DNA of 6,435 bases from Candidatus Gallimonas caecicola (GCA_904394195.1 CAJFNH010000076.1:1-6435), one strand, 5' to 3'; counted from the first letter of the stretch, positions 1 through 5,838 are shown. Numbers and translations are program-made. Notes: generated by a model not told the origin, from the sequence alone.

Positions 1-2
1 GT

Positions 3-230
3 ACCATCGATTCGCTGGTCGCCAAAGGCTGCCTGGAGCGCTGCGAAGGCAAGGACAAGCGCACCACCTTCGTGCGCATCCTGCCCGACAATATCGGCGA
101 TTACCTTGCAGTGCATGCGCGTTCGCTCGCGCTCGCGCACAACTTGATCGAAGTGATCGGCAAGGAGGACGCCGAGACCTTCGTGCGCATTGCCGAAAAA
201 ATCGCAAAATACGAAAATACGGCGGACTGA
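3..230 (+). CDS. MarR-family transcriptional regulator, C-terminal fragment
   Basis: The open frame enters from the left edge and gives 75 residues before TGA; the start lies outside the window. The first visible residues (TIDSLVAKGCLER, then KDKRTTFVRI) match the end of the recognition helix and the beta-hairpin wing of a MarR winged helix, where a G-[LC]-[VL]-x-R segment is followed by a D-x-R motif. The remaining 45 residues are helical and would form the C-terminal dimerisation helices. MarR proteins are cytoplasmic dimeric DNA-binding repressors, often ligand-responsive. The target cannot be told from this fragment. A bidirectional terminator follows 15 bases after the stop, so this is the last gene of its transcript. 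The family call is fairly secure; a related winged-helix family is the alternative. Confidence 0.75.
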   Translation, partial: TIDSLVAKGCLERCEGKDKRTTFVRILPDNIGDYLAVHARSLALAHNLIEVIGKEDAETFVRIAEKIAKYENTAD

Positions 231-245
231 CGCCGCCCATCCACG

Positions 246-276
246 CAAAAAACGGAGCCTTGCGGCTCCGTTTTTG
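246..276. terminator. Bidirectional rho-independent terminator
   Basis: An 8-bp perfect stem ACGGAGCC/GGCTCCGT (252-259 with 264-271) encloses a TTGC loop. It has a T-run on its right (271-275) and an A-run on its left (246-251). It can therefore stop the MarR transcript on the plus strand and the convergent GNAT transcript on the minus strand, whose stop codon is at 280-282. Confidence 0.9.
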
Positions 277-279
277 ATT

Positions 280-729
280 TCAGGACCGATTCGCCGCCGT
301 AACGCCGCATGCTTCCCCGGCGCCCTGTTTGCCGCCGTCGGGCGGGACGATGCCCATGCACTCGGCGTTCATCGCGCAAAACCCCTGTGCGCGGTAGAAA
401 GCGGAAGCGCTCCCTTCGGCATGCAACACCACGCGCGTATAGCCGCGGTAGTGCCCGAGCGCCATTTGCAAAAGCTGCCTGCCGATGCCCCGCCCCTGGA
501 AGGCGGGGGAGACGAGCAGATAGTGGATGTACGCCGTCATCTCGCCGTCGTCCATCGCGGCAAGCAGCCCCACGAGCGTCCCTTCCTCCCATGCGGAAAA
601 TACCGCCGCAAAGCCCTTCATTGCCCGCGCGAGCCGCGCGGGGTACTTTGACGATTCCCACTTTACCGAGGAAAAGAGCGCCCCGAGTTCTTCCGCCGTA
701 AAATTTTTGGTATCCGAATATGTCAACAT
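280..729 (-). CDS. GNAT-family N-acetyltransferase
   Basis: A 149-residue cytoplasmic protein of typical single-domain GNAT length. GNAT enzymes move an acetyl group from acetyl-CoA to an amine; the substrate is unknown here. Motif A is clear: YIHYLLVSPAFQGRGIG at about residues 67-83, with the Q/R-x-x-G-x-G pyrophosphate-binding loop QGRGIG, followed by the helix RQLLQMAL. Motif B is represented by LHAEGSASAFYRAQGF at about 102-117. The frame stays open upstream to 807, but I chose the ATG at 727-729: translation from MLTYSDTKNF begins the expected first strand, and AAGAGA just upstream is a weak ribosome site. The longer start would overlap the upstream small ORF. It lies 31 nt downstream of that ORF and probably shares its promoter at 936-965. 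The tail after about residue 128 (PPDGGKQGAGEACG) looks unstructured. Confidence 0.88.
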   Translation of the reverse strand: MLTYSDTKNFTAEELGALFSSVKWESSKYPARLARAMKGFAAVFSAWEEGTLVGLLAAMDDGEMTAYIHYLLVSPAFQGRGIGRQLLQMALGHYRGYTRVVLHAEGSASAFYRAQGFCAMNAECMGIVPPDGGKQGAGEACGVTAANRS

Positions 730-760
730 GTTCTCTTTTATGATCAGTCTGCCCGATTTT

Positions 761-919
761 TCACGTTCGTATGCGCGTTTTGCGTCCGGGGATGAGCACC
801 GTGTCATGCGCCTCGCAATACAGGATCTCCAGCGATCCGTCGCGCGCGCGGCGGACCAGCCCCGGGGAGAGGCACGTCACATGATGGCGGACGCACGGGA
901 TCAGGCAGTTTATCCTCAT
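761..919 (-). CDS. Small conserved-looking hypothetical protein (52 aa)
   Basis: The ORF runs from ATG at 917-919 to TGA at 761-763. The peptide begins MRINCLIPCVRHHVTC, continues LSPGLVRRARDGSLEILYCE and ends in a basic GRKTRIRT tail. Four cysteines (residues 5, 9, 16, 35) and a His-His pair could bind metal, but the spacing is not a standard zinc-finger pattern. The main support is context: a consensus promoter lies immediately upstream (936-965), and GGAG sits just before the ATG although only 3 nt away, which is tight. The leader would be only about 10 nt. GNAT follows 31 nt after the stop, suggesting co-transcription. I do not recognise the family. The overlapping longer frame at 804-989 starts upstream of the promoter and has a less protein-like composition, so I prefer this frame. 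Confidence 0.5.
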   Translation of the reverse strand: MRINCLIPCVRHHVTCLSPGLVRRARDGSLEILYCEAHDTVLIPGRKTRIRT

Positions 920-935
920 TTTCTCCACAAGGTGT

Positions 936-965
936 ATTATACCCTCTGCCCGTCCCGTTTGTCAA
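936..965 (-). promoter_or_regulatory. Sigma-A promoter for the small ORF-GNAT unit
   Basis: Read on the minus strand, TTGACA (960-965) and TATAAT (936-941) are both perfect consensus hexamers, separated by 18 bp. Transcription would begin near 929, about 10 nt before the small ORF start. This is the strongest promoter in the window and implies high constitutive expression unless an operator overlaps it. Confidence 0.88.
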
Positions 966-1011
966 GCATACGCACGGACAACGGCGCATGCGCAGGGCAT
1001 CGCCGCGGCGT

Positions 1012-1623
1012 TCATTCTTCCCGCTTGCGCAGGCTGCTCTCGCACCAGCTCTTCTGCCCGCAGTGCGGGCACTTCAGACGGCGCTTTTTTGTGGTGTGCG
1101 GCGCAAGCAGGAAGGCGGAGAACGTGGGCACGAATTTGGTCTTGCACTTCGGGCAGGTGTAGATCTCCGTATTGACGGCGACCACCAGGATGGGCGCGAT
1201 GACAGCGGCAATGCCCAAAAAAGCGCATACGATCATGGTGATACGCGCCCACACGGGCAGGTCGCAGAACGCTGCGATGAAGATGAGCGCGAGCCAGACG
1301 GCAACGCTCACCCAGCACGCGGCATTGCAGATGACGACCTTGGTCTCGGGGCGGGTGCGGTCGCAGGTGAGCAGAAGGCGCTCCTCCGCCCGTTCGCGGT
1401 ACGCCTCCCCTTCCAGCCGCTCGCCCGCGAGCAGCTCGTTGACGGTGATGCCCAAAAGCTCGCACACGGGCAGCATGAGGGAGACTTCGGGCAGCCCCCG
1501 CCCCGTCTCCCACTTGGACACCGTCTTTTCGGAGACGCCCAGCCGTTCGGCAAAGGCGCTCTGCGTCCAGCCCCGCTCCGTGCGCAGCCGGCGGATGAAT
1601 TTTCCCGTTCTGATCTGATCCAT
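1012..1623 (-). CDS. XRE-family HTH regulator with two membrane helices and a C-terminal zinc ribbon
   Basis: A 203-residue protein. Residues about 7-61 form a Cro/C1-type helix-turn-helix (FIRRLRTERGWTQSAFAERL, then GVSEKTVSKWETGRGLPEV). A charged linker follows, then two hydrophobic helices at about 98-120 and 128-150. The C-terminal part carries CPKC (157-160) and CPHC (185-188), a four-cysteine zinc ribbon. The predicted topology places both the DNA-binding domain and the ribbon in the cytoplasm, as in membrane-anchored XRE regulators common in Clostridia. I chose the ATG at 1621-1623 because GGGAGG lies 5-6 nt upstream; the Met six codons earlier has no such site. The gene diverges from the TIR-methyltransferase operon, 158 bp start to start, so it is a candidate regulator of that operon and of itself, by position only. 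The signal it senses is unknown. Confidence 0.85.
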   Translation of the reverse strand: MDQIRTGKFIRRLRTERGWTQSAFAERLGVSEKTVSKWETGRGLPEVSLMLPVCELLGITVNELLAGERLEGEAYRERAEERLLLTCDRTRPETKVVICNAACWVSVAVWLALIFIAAFCDLPVWARITMIVCAFLGIAAVIAPILVVAVNTEIYTCPKCKTKFVPTFSAFLLAPHTTKKRRLKCPHCGQKSWCESSLRKREE

Positions 1624-1651
1624 GTCTCCCTCCCCGGGCATTTCTGCCTAC

Positions 1652-1680
1652 ATGATAGCACATCGGCGGCGAAAAAACAA
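1652..1680 (-). promoter_or_regulatory. Promoter for the XRE regulator gene
   Basis: On the minus strand, TTGTTT (1675-1680) and TATCAT (1652-1657) are separated by 17 bp, about 29 bp upstream of the ATG. A short inverted pair ACAAC/GTTGT (1677-1681 and 1696-1700) overlaps the -35 element and could be part of an operator. That pair is only 5 bp per arm, so the operator idea is weak. Confidence 0.6.
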
Positions 1681-1719
1681 CCCACGCTCCGTAGAGTTGT
1701 GCGTTTTCCGGTCTCCCCC

Positions 1720-1748
1720 TTGCGCTCCGCCCCATTGTGTGATATAAT
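1720..1748 (+). promoter_or_regulatory. Extended -10 promoter for the TIR-methyltransferase/ATP-grasp operon
   Basis: A perfect TATAAT at 1743-1748 is preceded by TGA (1740-1742), giving an extended -10 element. TTGCGC at 1720-1725 lies 17 bp upstream and is a poor -35 box, three of six bases matching. Transcription would start near 1755. The weak -35 with a strong extended -10 leaves room for control by the divergent XRE protein. GGGGAGG at 1768-1774, 7 nt before the ATG at 1782, is a strong ribosome site. Confidence 0.75.
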
Positions 1749-1781
1749 GTTTCCGATCATGACAAACGGGGAGGAAAATCA

Positions 1782-3131
1782 ATGAACGACCGCTCGAACG
1801 ACTATGTATTTTTGAGCTATTCGCACAAGGATCATATCGACGCGCTGCTGGCGCAATTCGGCGAGCACGGATACAACATCGTCTACGACGATGCCTTGAG
1901 TTACGGCGACGAGTGGGACCTCAACGTCCGCCGCTATATCAGCAGCGAAAAATGCAGGGGCGTCATCTTTTTCATGAGCGAGAGCGCCATCGTCAGCAAG
2001 GCCATCCTCACAGAGGTGGAGTACACACAGAAATTCCGCAAGCCCTTCTTCACCATTCTGCCGGGAAATCAGACCTTTCCCGAACTGCACAGCGCTACCC
2101 GCCCGCTCGTGGACGACAACAAACGCTATATCATGGACTGCATCATGGAGGCGTTCTCGCCCGAGCAGCTCTTTGTGAAGATGGCGGAGCTCTCCTGGGA
2201 GCGCGTCGGACGCACCTTTCAGACGTGGGATTTTCACCCCGAAACGAGGGAGGGCAACACCTTCACGCCCCTGGCGTACACGTCCGAACTGACGGGAGAA
2301 AAGAAGCGGCTGGAAAACCAGCAGAAGGGCTACTATGCCTTTGACCGCCGCGCTATTGACATGGTGCTTGACGAACTGGAGGGAGACGACCTATGCGTGG
2401 TGGACCTGGGCTGTTCCAACGGCGCGCTCACCATCTCGCGCTTTGCCGACCTCCCGCGCGTCGGTAAGGTGATCGGCGTGGACTACAACCAAAGGGACAT
2501 CGACGAAGCGAACGCGGCGGCGCAGGCGTACGGCGACAAGTTCTCCTTCTATTGTCTCGACCTGGAGGACGAGGACATTGTGGAAAAACTCTCCGCCATT
2601 TTGGAAGAAAACGGCCAAAACAAAGCGGATATCATCTTCAGCGCGCTCGTGCTGCACCACCTGAAAAGCCCTTCCAAACTGCTGCTGCGCCTGTATGAGA
2701 TCATGGCGGACGACGCGAAGATCATCGTGCGCGGCTCGGACGACGGCGGAAAGCTTTGCTACCCCAAGACCGAGCTGCTGCAGGAGATCCTGGAACGGTA
2801 CGGGAAGCTCGTGAACACCTCCGACCGTGCAAACGGCAGAAAGCTGTACCGGCAGCTCTACGACGCCGGATACGTCAATATCCGCATGCTGTACTCCTGC
2901 GTGGATACCTGCGAAAAGGACCGCCGCAGCCGCGAGCACCTATTCGACGTGGGATTTTCCTTCCGTCTCAACCGCATCGACGACCTTCTGCGCAAAAATC
3001 CCGACAACGTACAGCTCAAACAGGAGCGCGAATGGTTTGCAAAGGCGCTCTCGGAACTCAAGGCGGCGTTCGTGGAGCGCAGCTTCTGGTACTGCAATAC
3101 CTCATACATTGCCATCGCAGGTGTCAAATGA
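1782..3131 (+). CDS. TIR domain fused to class I SAM-dependent methyltransferase
   Basis: A 449-residue cytoplasmic fusion. Residues about 6-115 are a bacterial TIR domain: the first strand and box 1 are DYVFLSYSHKDH (7-18), a BB-loop-like stretch is YDDALSYGDEW (35-45), and the segment SESAIVSKAILTEVEYT (66-82) aligns E78 with the catalytic Glu of NAD-cleaving TIR domains (S-x5-E-[LV]). Residues about 185-320 are a Rossmann methyltransferase: motif I VVDLGCSNG (206-214), the acidic strand-2 end GVDYNQ (232-237), YCLDLEDED (257-265) and the motif IV region IIFSALVLHHL (284-294). A helical extension (about 325-449, basic and aromatic) may set substrate choice. The methyl acceptor is unknown. 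The start is fixed by the strong ribosome site; the stop overlaps the ATP-grasp start by 4 nt. Whether the TIR part cleaves NAD or is a scaffold cannot be read from sequence. Confidence 0.88.
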   Translation: MNDRSNDYVFLSYSHKDHIDALLAQFGEHGYNIVYDDALSYGDEWDLNVRRYISSEKCRGVIFFMSESAIVSKAILTEVEYTQKFRKPFFTILPGNQTFPELHSATRPLVDDNKRYIMDCIMEAFSPEQLFVKMAELSWERVGRTFQTWDFHPETREGNTFTPLAYTSELTGEKKRLENQQKGYYAFDRRAIDMVLDELEGDDLCVVDLGCSNGALTISRFADLPRVGKVIGVDYNQRDIDEANAAAQAYGDKFSFYCLDLEDEDIVEKLSAILEENGQNKADIIFSALVLHHLKSPSKLLLRLYEIMADDAKIIVRGSDDGGKLCYPKTELLQEILERYGKLVNTSDRANGRKLYRQLYDAGYVNIRMLYSCVDTCEKDRRSREHLFDVGFSFRLNRIDDLLRKNPDNVQLKQEREWFAKALSELKAAFVERSFWYCNTSYIAIAGVK

Positions 3132-4009
3132 AACAGGCAGTCATCCTCATCAACGCATATTCCCGGCTGGAGCACAGCCTGAACCAATCGCGCCGCCTCA
3201 AGGAAGAGTTCGAGGCACGCGGCGTGCACACGGATATTCTGCGCAACGACGGCTTCTTTGCGACCATCGGAGATGACGGCAGCATCTGCAACCGTCTGCG
3301 GCAATACGACTTCTGCGTCTATCTGGATAAGGACAAGTACGTCTCGCAGCTGCTCGAGCGCAGCGGCATGCGCCTGTTCAACCGCCACGACGCCATCGTG
3401 GGCTGCGACGACAAGATGACGACCGCCATCCTCCTCTCCGCGCGGGGCATCCCCGTTCCCAAAACGCTGCCCGGGCTTTTGTGCTACGACGCGCAGGAGA
3501 AGGTCGCGGAGCGCACCCTTCGCACAATCGAAAGCGAGCTCGGCTTTCCCGTCATCGTCAAACACAGCTACGGCTCGCTCGGCAACGGCGTGTTCAAGGC
3601 GGACGACTTTGAGCAACTGCGCGCCATCGCCGAGGACGTCAAGTGTTCCCCCCACCTGTTCCAGCGCTTCGTGCGCGAGAGCGCGGGCAGGGACATGCGC
3701 GTCATCGTCATCGGCGGGAAGTACGCCGCCGCGATGGAGCGACGCTCCGCGGGCGATTTCCGCTCCAATCTGGAGCTGGGCGGAACGGGGCGGGCCATCG
3801 AGCCCTCTGCCGACGTCGTCGCCATGTGCGAACGCGTCGCCGCCCTTCTGCAGCTCGACTACTGCGGCATCGACGTCCTGTTCGGCAAGGAGAGCTTCTA
3901 TGTCTGCGAAGTCAACTCCAACGCTTTCTTCGGCGGAATGGAGCGCGCCACGGACAAGAATATCGCGGCGCTCTATGCCGAACACATGCTCGGCTGCATC
4001 TACGGCTGA
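3128..4009 (+). CDS. RimK-like ATP-grasp ligase
   Basis: A 293-residue protein of RimK/LysX-like architecture. Residues about 1-85 form the N-terminal (pre-ATP-grasp) domain. The central domain begins with LFNRHDAIVGCDDKMTTAIL (83-102), which resembles the N-x(5-7)-C-x-DK-x-x-T hallmark of RimK-type enzymes. FPVIVKHSYGSLGNGV (140-155) carries the ATP-contacting Lys145 and a glycine loop. FQRFVRESAGRDMRVIVIGG (178-197) and FRSNLELGGTG (211-221) follow. GIDVLF (247-252) and EVNSN (261-265) supply the metal ligands D249, E261 and N263. Such enzymes use ATP to activate a carboxylate as an acyl phosphate and join it to an amine or thiol, often adding amino acids to peptides or proteins. The ATG sits in the ATGA overlap with the TIR-methyltransferase gene, with a weak AGGTG site, implying translational coupling. 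The substrate is unknown, and I saw no precursor-peptide gene nearby. Confidence 0.9.
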   Translation: MKQAVILINAYSRLEHSLNQSRRLKEEFEARGVHTDILRNDGFFATIGDDGSICNRLRQYDFCVYLDKDKYVSQLLERSGMRLFNRHDAIVGCDDKMTTAILLSARGIPVPKTLPGLLCYDAQEKVAERTLRTIESELGFPVIVKHSYGSLGNGVFKADDFEQLRAIAEDVKCSPHLFQRFVRESAGRDMRVIVIGGKYAAAMERRSAGDFRSNLELGGTGRAIEPSADVVAMCERVAALLQLDYCGIDVLFGKESFYVCEVNSNAFFGGMERATDKNIAALYAEHMLGCIYG

Positions 4010-4023
4010 ACTCCCCCCTTTGC

Positions 4024-4057
4024 AAAAAAAGGCGACCCGGAAAGGGTCGCCTTTTTT
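4024..4057. terminator. Bidirectional rho-independent terminator
   Basis: A perfect 8-bp stem GGCGACCC/GGGTCGCC (4031-4038 with 4044-4051) and a GGAAA loop are flanked by seven A (4024-4030) and six T (4052-4057). It closes the TIR-methyltransferase/ATP-grasp operon from the left and the HAD gene from the right, defining the operon as exactly two genes. Confidence 0.93.
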
Positions 4058-4080
4058 GTTGCCGATGGCATCTTGTTCTG

Positions 4081-4545
4081 TTATTTGCAGGACGTATGCG
4101 ATTTTTCGTCGTTGAGCAGTGCAATGCAGCGCGCTTTGACCGCTTCGGTAATTCCGCTTGCAGGCTCTGTCAGAACGAGCCGTTCGCAGGGAAATCGCAC
4201 GCTGTCGAACGGCTCGTCATCGAGGGCGATAAATCGCCCGACAAGCGGATGGCGCGCAAGCCAGGCGAGGATCTCCTCGCCGCGTTCCTCCAAAAGAGGC
4301 GTGCCGCCCAAGAAGTCGGCGCGGGTGATGCCGAAGGGACGCAGTTGCGCGAACAGGCTGCGCACGTTTTCGCGGAACAGCCGCCACGAACTGGACAGCA
4401 CCAACTTGCAGCCCGTTGCGTCCAGAATCTCCTTCAGGCGGCGGCAGCAGCTCTCCGACAGGACGTCGTCGTCCTCTGCTCCCCAATTTCCGTCCGGCGC
4501 GTGGATGCACAGCACGCCGTCGATATCCAGAAAAATGACCTTCAT
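4081..4545 (-). CDS. HAD-fold hydrolase-like protein (HAD domain related to the Swiss Army Knife RNA-repair type)
   Basis: A 154-residue compact HAD protein without an evident large cap. Motif I is FLDIDGVL (5-12) with nucleophile D7 and acid/base D9. Motif II is VLSSSWR (49-55) with the phosphate-binding Ser. R88 in ERGEE may play the motif III basic role, and ALDDE (107-111) supplies the acidic motif IV. The combination DIDGVL, SSSWR, GGTP, RG-x-EI and LDD recalls the small HAD family named after RNA-repair HAD domains; that identification is from memory. The likely activity is phosphate-ester hydrolysis dependent on Mg2+; the substrate is unknown. The ATG overlaps the upstream gene's stop by 4 nt (ATGA), so the two are translationally coupled, and the shared terminator lies 24 nt past the stop. 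Confidence 0.83.
   Translation of the reverse strand: MKVIFLDIDGVLCIHAPDGNWGAEDDDVLSESCCRRLKEILDATGCKLVLSSSWRLFRENVRSLFAQLRPFGITRADFLGGTPLLEERGEEILAWLARHPLVGRFIALDDEPFDSVRFPCERLVLTEPASGITEAVKARCIALLNDEKSHTSCK
4125..4148. repeat. Imperfect direct repeat, copy 1 (inside HAD gene)
   Basis: This 24-bp stretch matches 5099-5122 at 23 of 24 positions in the same orientation; the mismatch is the seventh base (g here, c there). Here it encodes TEAVKARC near the C-terminus of the HAD protein. Confidence 0.6.
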
Positions 4546-5000
4546 ATGCTGTCCAAATCAAATACGTCTGCGGTTTTCTTCCACACCCGTCTGTCCGCAG
4601 TCACCCCAAGCGCCTTTGCCTCCTCGCTGTCGGGGGCGGGAAGTTCAAAGACCCCCTTGAAGATAAAACATTCCTCCGCGCGCCGCTTTTCAAAGAGAAT
4701 GCGCCGCTCGCCCCACGGGACTCCCCGATGGCTCTTGAGCTTTTCATCGTCTCTTTTGCAGTACCGCTCCACGACCGTGCCGTCCTCCGACTCCGTGTTC
4801 TGCCACCCGGCGGGCGTGACAACGTCAAACTCGTGCAAAAGAATTGCAACGCCCTCCCCGACGGGATAGCGGCACTTCATATACGCTTTATAGTTTTTGC
4901 CAAGCAGCTTGTTGAGCAGCTCCGCGTTCGTCCGCGCCCGGATGACGTCGCCGCGCCGAATGATTCTTCCGCCCTCGTTTTGTCTTTCCGTCCCCTGCAT
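4542..5000 (-). CDS. Hypothetical protein (152 aa), coupled to the HAD gene
   Basis: I do not recognise this protein. It is 152 residues, soluble, without signal or membrane segment. The likely core starts after a charged N-terminus with NYKAYMKCRYP (36-46). It continues with HEFDVV (56-61), GWQN (65-68), DGTVVERYCKRDDEK (73-87), ILFEK (101-105) and FIFKGVFEL (112-120). It ends in an RVWKKTADVFDLD segment. Alternating short strands and the F-x-G-V-F pattern suggest a beta-barrel-like fold, loosely recalling ligand-binding domains attached to restriction-type proteins; this is only an impression. The start is well fixed: GGAGGGG (5009-5015) lies 8 nt upstream of the ATG. The stop overlaps the HAD start (ATGA), so the two proteins probably act together. 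No strong promoter lies directly upstream. Confidence 0.8.
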   Translation of the reverse strand: MQGTERQNEGGRIIRRGDVIRARTNAELLNKLLGKNYKAYMKCRYPVGEGVAILLHEFDVVTPAGWQNTESEDGTVVERYCKRDDEKLKSHRGVPWGERRILFEKRRAEECFIFKGVFELPAPDSEEAKALGVTADRRVWKKTADVFDLDSI

Positions 5001-5169
5001 AAATAATACCCCTCCATATTTTCAAATTTATTTTTGCTTTGTATCGCTCGTCCCCCTTCAGATACCCGCGCTCAAGCGAATTGAAATCGAGAAAGCGGTG
5101 CAGCCCGCTTTGACCGCTTCGGAACATCAGAACAACTTCTTTTTCTTTAAAATTTCTTCTCCCGTTTTA
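5001..5169 (-). other. Gap with a small open frame, possible gene remnant
   Basis: Between the membrane-protein stop (5127) and the start of the 152-aa gene lies 126 nt holding an open frame. It begins at ATG 5125-5127, which shares its A with the TGA of the upstream gene (TGATG). The peptide MFRSGQSGLHRFLDFNSLER continues GYLKGDERYKAK and looks hydrophilic and protein-like, with codon use like the GC-rich neighbours. The frame then runs 113 nt into the next gene out of phase, and no ribosome site precedes it. It is most likely either the remnant of a gene cut off at the AT-rich boundary or a chance frame. Confidence 0.2.
5099..5122. repeat. Imperfect direct repeat, copy 2 (at the AT-rich boundary)
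   Basis: Partner of 4125-4148. It sits 5 bp beyond the stop codon of the AT-rich membrane-protein gene, in the gap before the 152-aa gene, exactly where base composition changes. Confidence 0.6.
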
Positions 5170-5768
5170 TAGCGTTTATACGTAAGCCTGCAATAGTACT
5201 CCAAAATAGCAAGTTGCTGCTCGGAAAACAAATTCATAAAATCTATTTTATAATAATGGCTTATCCTTGTTGTACCACCTTTATCGCTGACAATTTTGAA
5301 CTTATTTTCACCTAACAGTTTTACAAGTGCAAGCGCCAACTGAATGGAAATGTCGAATACTACAATAGTATTTGCCCCATGAAACAATATGATCTTTCTT
5401 CCGCTTCTACGCTCCCGTTTATCTTTCCATGATCTGGCACATAAAACACATTCCGTAACATCATCGGAAGCAATACGCCTGAATTTCTTTGTAAACAGCC
5501 ATCTGTAATATTCTATCCCTGAATCGATAACGAGAACTCGATCAGAGTAATAAAAAAACCAAACAATAAACAGAGCAGTGATGATCGGCATAATGATTGC
5601 ATACCATTTCGCACCATTCAAGATCGTAATTTTTATGGCACCTTGCACGCCGGCATCGATGTCCTCTGAATACGCGAGAAGACGAAAGCACAGCGAAAAA
5701 ACAAAACAGCAAAAATCAATATGATATACAAACCTATGATAAATTTGACTTCCTCTCAGTGCGCCCAT
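5127..5768 (-). CDS. AT-rich membrane protein with a PH-like cytoplasmic domain; 5' end probably disrupted
   Basis: The frame gives up to 213 residues. A clear membrane helix at about 55-75 (WYAIIMPIITALFIVWFFYY) is followed by a cytoplasmic domain (about 77-161) rich in short strands: VLVIDSGIEYYRWLF, IILFHGANTIVVFDIS and FKIVS. This resembles a bacterial PH-like domain, placing the protein at the inner face of the membrane; no enzymatic motif is visible. The tail is helical and basic (KRYKTGEEILKKKK). The ATG at 5768 has no good ribosome site. A more natural start, MSKKSAKLWAH at 5791, meets TGA after 11 codons; that other frame then encodes a better first helix (FIIGLYIILIFAVLFF). The gene is thus likely a pseudogene at its 5' end, or expressed from a later start. 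Base composition is much more AT-rich than its neighbours, suggesting recent transfer. Confidence 0.55.
   Translation of the reverse strand: MGALRGSQIYHRFVYHIDFCCFVFSLCFRLLAYSEDIDAGVQGAIKITILNGAKWYAIIMPIITALFIVWFFYYSDRVLVIDSGIEYYRWLFTKKFRRIASDDVTECVLCARSWKDKRERRSGRKIILFHGANTIVVFDISIQLALALVKLLGENKFKIVSDKGGTTRISHYYKIDFMNLFSEQQLAILEYYCRLTYKRYKTGEEILKKKKLF
5166..5193 (-). promoter_or_regulatory. Possible promoter for the hypothetical-HAD pair
   Basis: On the minus strand, TTGCAG (5188-5193) and TATAAA (5166-5171) are separated by 16 bp, inside the 3' end of the membrane-protein gene. It would give the downstream pair its own transcript. AT-rich sequence yields such matches by chance, so support is modest. 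Confidence 0.3.
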
Positions 5769-5838
5769 AGCTTTGCCGATTTTTTACTCATCTCAATTCC
5801 GCCCATCTCTTCACACAAATAACACAAGGATATTTTTC

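Noticed and set aside
804..989. A 61-aa minus-strand frame overlapping the small ORF
   Set aside because: It starts upstream of the consensus promoter, so the promoter's own transcript would lack the start codon; composition is Pro/Arg-rich as expected of a shadow frame.
962..1735. Long minus-strand frame over the XRE gene
   Set aside because: It is an Arg/Ala/Gly-rich shadow in GC-rich sequence; the XRE frame has recognisable domains and a good ribosome site.
1759..1785. An 8-codon leader ORF (MTNGEENQ) whose TGA overlaps the ATG of the TIR-methyltransferase gene
   Set aside because: It has no ribosome site and would start about 4 nt from the predicted transcription start. Its sequence is simply the ribosome site of the real gene read in another frame.
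2858..3985. A 375-aa minus-strand frame antisense to the ATP-grasp gene
   Set aside because: It is antisense to a protein with full ATP-grasp motifs; long antisense frames are common in GC-rich genes.
3128..4080. Graspetide-type RiPP cluster with a precursor peptide
   Set aside because: The ATP-grasp and methyltransferase invite the idea, but I saw no short precursor ORF within the promoter-terminator unit, so it is not claimed.
3643..4869. A long plus-strand frame spanning the ATP-grasp end and the HAD region
   Set aside because: It runs through a strong terminator and two well-supported genes on other frames, and is rich in Arg.
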